DNA of 64,000 nt from an uncultured Chlorobiaceae bacterium (GTDB lineage: Bacteria; Bacteroidota; Chlorobiia; Chlorobiales; Chlorobiaceae), in the NCBI GenBank assembly GCA_903824295.1, contig CAIJWE010000051.1:48798-112797 (forward strand), read 5' to 3'. The notes beneath the pieces are model-generated. The model was not told the DNA's origin. It did not search any database and saw nothing but the letters and a program-made list of their open reading frames with translations. The position numbers and the translations under genes are program-made. Position 1 is the first letter of the stretch, and every line of letters starts with the position of its first letter. Shown piece after piece: positions 59,442 through 64,000 of this stretch.

Positions 59442-60242
59442 ATGACAATAAAGTTAGCTGCTCGAATAAGGCGATCTGCATTACAGATGGTATACTCTGC
59501 TAAAGCATCGCACATAGGAAGTGCTCTTTCTATAGCAGATATTGTTGCTGTGTTATACGGGAATATCATGAAATTAGACTCATTAAATCCATCTAATCCA
59601 ACTCGCGATCGTTTTATTTTGAGCAAGGGGCATGCCTGTGTGGCTTTATATGCAGCTCTTGCTGATTCTTGTTTTTTTCCATTATCTGATTTGGAAACTT
59701 ATGGGGCTGATCATTCAAAATTGATGAATCATGTCAGCCATTCTGTGCCAGGAGTAGAGTTCTCTACAGGTTCATTAGGGCATGGTTTACCGTATGGTGT
59801 TGGAAAAGCCCTCGGAGCAAGAATTAAAAAATTATCTTGGCGAACCTTTGTCTTGCTTGGTGATGGTGAAATGGACGAAGGTTCTAACTGGGAGGCATTG
59901 ATGTTTGCCGCACATCATAGACTTGATAACTTAGTTGCAATTATTGATTATAACAAAATCCAGAGTATGGATACTGTATCCAATACATTAGGTATTGAAC
60001 CACTTGCAGAAAAAATTAATGCGTTTGGATGTGTAGTAAAAGAGATTGATGGCCATGATCATAACCAACTGATCAATGCGTTTTCAAGTTATTCAGAAAG
60101 CAAACCATTAGTTATTATTGCACATACCGTGAAAGGGAAAGGCGTAAGTTTTATGGAAAATAAGGTCGAATGGCATTATAAAAATCCTGATGATACACAG
60201 TTAGCGCTTGCTCTTGCAGAATTGGAGGAGTTAAATGCGTAA
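59442..60242 (+). CDS. Transketolase-like, N-terminal (TPP-binding) subunit
   Basis: SHIGSALSIADIVAVLYGNIM, DRFILSKGHACVALYAALADS, GSLGHGLPYGVGKALGARIK, LLGDGEMDEGSNWEALMFAAHHRLDNLVAIIDYNKIQ. Confidence 0.94.
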   Translation: MTIKLAARIRRSALQMVYSAKASHIGSALSIADIVAVLYGNIMKLDSLNPSNPTRDRFILSKGHACVALYAALADSCFFPLSDLETYGADHSKLMNHVSHSVPGVEFSTGSLGHGLPYGVGKALGARIKKLSWRTFVLLGDGEMDEGSNWEALMFAAHHRLDNLVAIIDYNKIQSMDTVSNTLGIEPLAEKINAFGCVVKEIDGHDHNQLINAFSSYSESKPLVIIAHTVKGKGVSFMENKVEWHYKNPDDTQLALALAELEELNA

Positions 60243-61119
60243 TACATTTATTAATAAACTGATATCTGCTGCTGAAGTTAATGATAATATTGTGTTAGTT
60301 GTTGGTGATCTTGGTTATAGTGTAGTTGAGCCCTTTGCCAACAGATTTCCAAATCGATTTTTCAATGCTGGTGTTGCTGAGCAAAATATGATGGGTCTTT
60401 GCGCTGGCCTTGCATCAGAAGGATTTCATGTGTTTGTTTATTCAATAGCAAATTTTCCGACATTTCGTTGTGCTGAGCAAATTAGAAATGATGTTGTCTA
60501 TCATAATAATAATGTTACCATTGTTTCTGTTGGAGGTGGCTTGGCGTATGGAAATTTAGGGTATTCGCATCATGCTATTCAAGATTATGCATTATTGAGA
60601 AGCATGCCAGGTATGCTTATTGCGTCACCTGGAGATCCAAATGAAGTTAACGCCAGCATAACCTATTTATTACAAAATCCTCAGCCATCATATTTGCGAA
60701 TTGGTAAAGCTGGTGAACCTAATATTCATAAGGGTATCCCCTTAGTAAAGCCTGGCAAGTGGATTAAGATTTTAAGAGGGTCTAACAGAAAAACCCTTCT
60801 TTGTACAGGAGCAACAATGGAACTTGCTCTTAGCTGGATTAAAGGATCTGCTAAATATGCTGATTATTCATTGTATTCTCTGCCCTTATGGGGTATGCAG
60901 TATAAACATATGCAGGCAGTTCAAGTGATGGAATGGGAATCTGTTGTAACTGTTGAAGATCATTTGGTTGATGGTGGCTTTGGATCTTGGATGCTTGAGT
61001 CTTTAATAAATCATTCTGATTTGATTGCAAGAGTATCAATAAAAGCGCTGGATTCAATTGTATGCAGTATGGTTGGCAAGCAGAAGATGTTAAATGAAGC
61101 TGGGGGTTTAATTGTTTGA
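60235..61119 (+). CDS. Transketolase-like, C-terminal (pyrimidine-binding) subunit
   Basis: VVGDLGYSVVEPFANRFPNRFFNAGVAEQNMMGLCAGLASEGFHVFVYSIANFPTFRCAEQIRNDV. Confidence 0.93.
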   Translation: MRNTFINKLISAAEVNDNIVLVVGDLGYSVVEPFANRFPNRFFNAGVAEQNMMGLCAGLASEGFHVFVYSIANFPTFRCAEQIRNDVVYHNNNVTIVSVGGGLAYGNLGYSHHAIQDYALLRSMPGMLIASPGDPNEVNASITYLLQNPQPSYLRIGKAGEPNIHKGIPLVKPGKWIKILRGSNRKTLLCTGATMELALSWIKGSAKYADYSLYSLPLWGMQYKHMQAVQVMEWESVVTVEDHLVDGGFGSWMLESLINHSDLIARVSIKALDSIVCSMVGKQKMLNEAGGLIV

Positions 61120-61146
61120 CTGATTAATCAATAAAAATTACCGCTA

Positions 61147-62100
61147 ATGTCAACACTACTCGTCATCGGCGGAACAGGCTTCTTCGGCAAGTCCATTCTT
61201 GATTGTTTCAGGCGTGGCGGGCTTGAAAAGTGGGGGATAGAGCGTGTCATCGCAATGTCTCGGAATGCCGAAAGCCTGCGCAAAGAGGCCCCACAACTCA
61301 TCTCTTCCAAGGTAGAGTTATTCTCAGCAGATATTACAACAACGGCAACACTTCCAGCAGCCGACATTGTCATTCATGCAGCCGCTTCGACTGATGCTGC
61401 ACGATATATGTCTTGCCCAATGCAAGAACAACAAAACATTGAGGCAGGGACCGACAACTATTGCAAGCTTGCAAAAATTTTTCATGCCGGCAGTAATATT
61501 CTTTATGTAAGCTCAGGAGCGGTCTACGGCAAACAGCCAGCATGCATGACGCATATTCCTGAAGAGTATTCGGCCAGTGATCTATCAGAACTGCCTGACG
61601 GCAAACGGGACTATGCTATAGCCAAACGTGATGCTGAAAAGGCCATAAAGAACCTTGGTCAGCATGGCCTTTCAGTAAGTATTGCCCGGTGTTTTGCTTT
61701 CGCAGGCCCGTGGCTTCCTCGCAACCAGCACTTTGCAATAGGTAACTTTATTGAAGATGGGTTGCAGGGCAGACCGATTACCGTTAAGGCAAGGAAGGAG
61801 GTTTATCGAAGTTATATGTATGCTGATGATCTTGTTGAGTGGATGATGACCATTGCACTTCATGCAAGCTCGAAGTGCCCAGTGTATAATGTTGGATCTG
61901 ATCAGGCTGTGCTTATGGGTGACGTTGCCAGGCTTGTTGCCAATGAGTTTGGGGTTGATGCTCATGTACCGGATATAACAGAACCTGACGTGGATCGATA
62001 TATTCCTTTAATAGAAAAAGCGAAGCGTGAGCTTGGATTAACATTGCGTCATGATTTGATTTCTGCTGTTCGTTGTAGTGCTCGCAATATTTATCCGTAA
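61147..62100 (+). CDS. NAD-dependent epimerase/dehydratase (extended SDR)
   Basis: STLLVIGGTGFFGKSILDCFRR; VIHAAASTDAARYM; NILYVSSGAVYGKQPACM; DYAIAKRDAEKA. Confidence 0.92.
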   Translation: MSTLLVIGGTGFFGKSILDCFRRGGLEKWGIERVIAMSRNAESLRKEAPQLISSKVELFSADITTTATLPAADIVIHAAASTDAARYMSCPMQEQQNIEAGTDNYCKLAKIFHAGSNILYVSSGAVYGKQPACMTHIPEEYSASDLSELPDGKRDYAIAKRDAEKAIKNLGQHGLSVSIARCFAFAGPWLPRNQHFAIGNFIEDGLQGRPITVKARKEVYRSYMYADDLVEWMMTIALHASSKCPVYNVGSDQAVLMGDVARLVANEFGVDAHVPDITEPDVDRYIPLIEKAKRELGLTLRHDLISAVRCSARNIYP

Positions 62101-62124
62101 AGTAGTACTCTCGTCGTTACGATT

Positions 62125-62544
62125 ATGTCTTTTTTACGAATAAAGCTGATTCTCAAAGATAGTCAATACACGAATCTAAAAGCAAATAATAGATTTATTC
62201 GATATTTGCTTGTTGGGTTTGTTAATACTGTTTTCGGGTATTCCTTATTTGCATTATTGATTTATTTACATATCCATTATTCTCTTGCGTCACTTTTGGC
62301 AACAATAGCCGGTGTTCTTTTTAATTTTAAGACTATTGGAAAAATGGTTTTTAAAAATTCAGATAATACTCTTATTAAAAAGTTTTTTGGAGTCTATACG
62401 TATACATATCTACTTAATATTGGATGTTTAAAACTTTTTAGCCTATATCATTTTAATATGTATGCAGCAGGTCTTATTCTTCTCATCTTAATTACTCCTG
62501 TTTCATTTCTATTGAATAGAAATTTTGTATTTAAAAAAGTATAG
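62125..62544 (+). CDS. GtrA-like membrane protein
   Basis: RFIRYLLVGFVNTVFGYSLFALLIYL, four TMs, VSFLLNRNFVFKK. Confidence 0.88.
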   Translation: MSFLRIKLILKDSQYTNLKANNRFIRYLLVGFVNTVFGYSLFALLIYLHIHYSLASLLATIAGVLFNFKTIGKMVFKNSDNTLIKKFFGVYTYTYLLNIGCLKLFSLYHFNMYAAGLILLILITPVSFLLNRNFVFKKV

Positions 62545-62559
62545 CTGATGTAAGATAAT

Positions 62560-63495
62560 ATGAAAAAAATAATAAGCATTATTACACCTTGTTATAACGA
62601 GGCAGAAAACATTGATGAGTTGTGTCATCGAATTGCTACGGTTATGGCTACTTTACCCTATGATTATGAACATATCTGTATAGACAATTGCTCAACTGAT
62701 TTGACGGTAAGCAAAATAAAGGAAAAAGCAGCAGTAGATACAAGGATAAAGCTTATTGTCAACGCCCGAAATTTTGGGCATATTCGTTCACCATATTACG
62801 GGTTACTTCAATCGAATGGCGATGCCTCGATTTTGATTGCTTCAGATCTGCAGGACCCGCCGGAAATAATAGCAGAATTTGTTGCTAAATGGGAAAAAGG
62901 ATATAAGACGGTTCTTGCGGTTAAGCCGGAAAGCGAAGAATCATCGATAATGTTTGGATTGCGAAAGATTTATTACCGATTAATAGCTCAGATATCAGAG
63001 GTTCCATTAGTTAAAAATGCAACGGGAGCGGGCTTGTTTGATCGTGCTGTTCTTGAAGTCTTACGCACTATCCAAGATCCTTATCCCTATTTTAGAGGCT
63101 TGCTTTGTGAAATTGGCTTTCCCATTGCAACAGTGCCTTTTAAACAACCAAGAAGGCAGCGTGGCGTTACGAAAAACAACTTTTATACGTTGTACGACAT
63201 TGCAATGCTTGGTATTACCAATCATTCAAAAATCCCTTTGCGTTTAATGGCTATAAGTGGCTTTATGTTGTCCATCATAAGTCTTTTCGTTGCGATGTGT
63301 TTCTTTATAGCGAAATTAATTTTCTGGGATTCATTTGAACTAGGAACAGCTCCAATACTAATCGGTATTTTCTTTTTTGGGGCGATCCAATCTTTTTTTA
63401 TCGGCGTATTGGGTGAATACATTAGTTCTATTCATACAAAAGTCCGAAATATGCCTTTAGTTGTTGAGGTTGAACGAGTTAATTTTGAAAAATAA
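62560..63495 (+). CDS. Family 2 glycosyltransferase (GtrB/DPM1-like, C-terminal TMs)
   Basis: ISIITPCYNEAENIDELCHRIATVM; ILIASDLQDPPEIIAEFVAKWEKGYKTVLAVK; two C-terminal TMs. Confidence 0.93.
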   Translation: MKKIISIITPCYNEAENIDELCHRIATVMATLPYDYEHICIDNCSTDLTVSKIKEKAAVDTRIKLIVNARNFGHIRSPYYGLLQSNGDASILIASDLQDPPEIIAEFVAKWEKGYKTVLAVKPESEESSIMFGLRKIYYRLIAQISEVPLVKNATGAGLFDRAVLEVLRTIQDPYPYFRGLLCEIGFPIATVPFKQPRRQRGVTKNNFYTLYDIAMLGITNHSKIPLRLMAISGFMLSIISLFVAMCFFIAKLIFWDSFELGTAPILIGIFFFGAIQSFFIGVLGEYISSIHTKVRNMPLVVEVERVNFEK

Positions 63496-63499
63496 ATAC

Positions 63500-64000
63500 A
63501 TGAATAAATTTGATAATAGCAAAAAATGGATTGATTATTTAGTCGTAATAGTTTTATATTTTGCAGCATATATTTTTTTACCATTAAATAGTGGTCTTTT
63601 TTGGGATGACTGGGTTTGGACTGGTAATAGCTTTTCAGACTACATAATTATTTCCCAAAAGCTTTTTGCGCTAAAATTTCCAGGGGTTATTATGGCGTTT
63701 ATTTATATGATACCTCCCTCTATAGTTCGAACAGTTGTTTTTATTTGTTATTTAATTCCGGGAATAATATTGTATCGATTTTGTGAAGTTGAGGGTTTTA
63801 AGCGACTTGATCGTCTTTTTATTGTTTTGTTTTTTTTGCTTATCCCCTTAAATTTATCAAAATATACATTGTCAACATCTTTGTATGCTTTCTGTTATGC
63901 TCTCTTTTATATAGCAACATATATTTATATAGCAAATATATCTAACAAATATTTATTCTTGCGCGCCATCTCACTCCTTTTTTTTATTGTGTCATTTTCG
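63500..64000 (+). CDS. Integral membrane protein, putative glycosyltransferase/O-antigen modification protein (partial, runs off right edge; absent from the ORF track)
   Basis: ATG at 63500: MNKFDNSKKWIDYLVVIVLYFAAYIFLPLNSGLFWDDWVWTGNSFSDYIIISQKLFALKF..., highly hydrophobic, open to the window end. Confidence 0.75.
   Translation, partial: MNKFDNSKKWIDYLVVIVLYFAAYIFLPLNSGLFWDDWVWTGNSFSDYIIISQKLFALKFPGVIMAFIYMIPPSIVRTVVFICYLIPGIILYRFCEVEGFKRLDRLFIVLFFLLIPLNLSKYTLSTSLYAFCYALFYIATYIYIANISNKYLFLRAISLLFFIVSFS

Overview
The window looks like a chromosomal segment of a green sulfur bacterium (Chlorobi). This lineage call is an inference from a CruA-type cyclase, a BchE-like radical SAM protein, NfnAB-like genes and overall gene content. 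The left ~45 kb is mostly housekeeping or metabolic: modBAD, an arsenic-resistance cluster, a LolD-like ATPase, a CruA-like cyclase, ligA, ubiE/menG, hisI, a NikR/CbiMQO nickel-cobalt uptake locus, a GltD/NfnAB-like pair, hisH-hisA, scpB, rluB, tsaC, ppx, nth, nusB, smc, folP, an M50 peptidase and recQ. From ~45.7 kb to the right edge is a polysaccharide/O-antigen locus: Wza- and Wzc-like proteins, a PHP phosphatase, a CapD/WbpM-like epimerase, an ABC flippase, rfbF-rfbG-rfbH, a split transketolase and a GtrA/GtrB cassette. The most notable observations are as follows. (1) A MazF/PemK-type toxin is fused in frame to RfbH and preceded by an overlapping antitoxin-like gene, inside rfbFGH. (2) A REP-associated tyrosine transposase (RAYT) carries its own REP palindrome and eight 21-bp repeats inside its ORF, and is flanked on both sides by 40-bp tandem arrays. 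(3) A dispersed REP family (CCGTARGGGCGGGGTCATCCCGCCC) supplies stop codons to several genes and encodes the C-terminus of an ABC transporter. (4) A double-hairpin element with compensatory substitutions fills the gap between convergent ligA and ubiE. (5) The BY-kinase has a (GY)15 tail encoded by hexanucleotide repeats. No tRNA, rRNA or CRISPR was recognised. No database searches were possible, so family names come from motif recognition.
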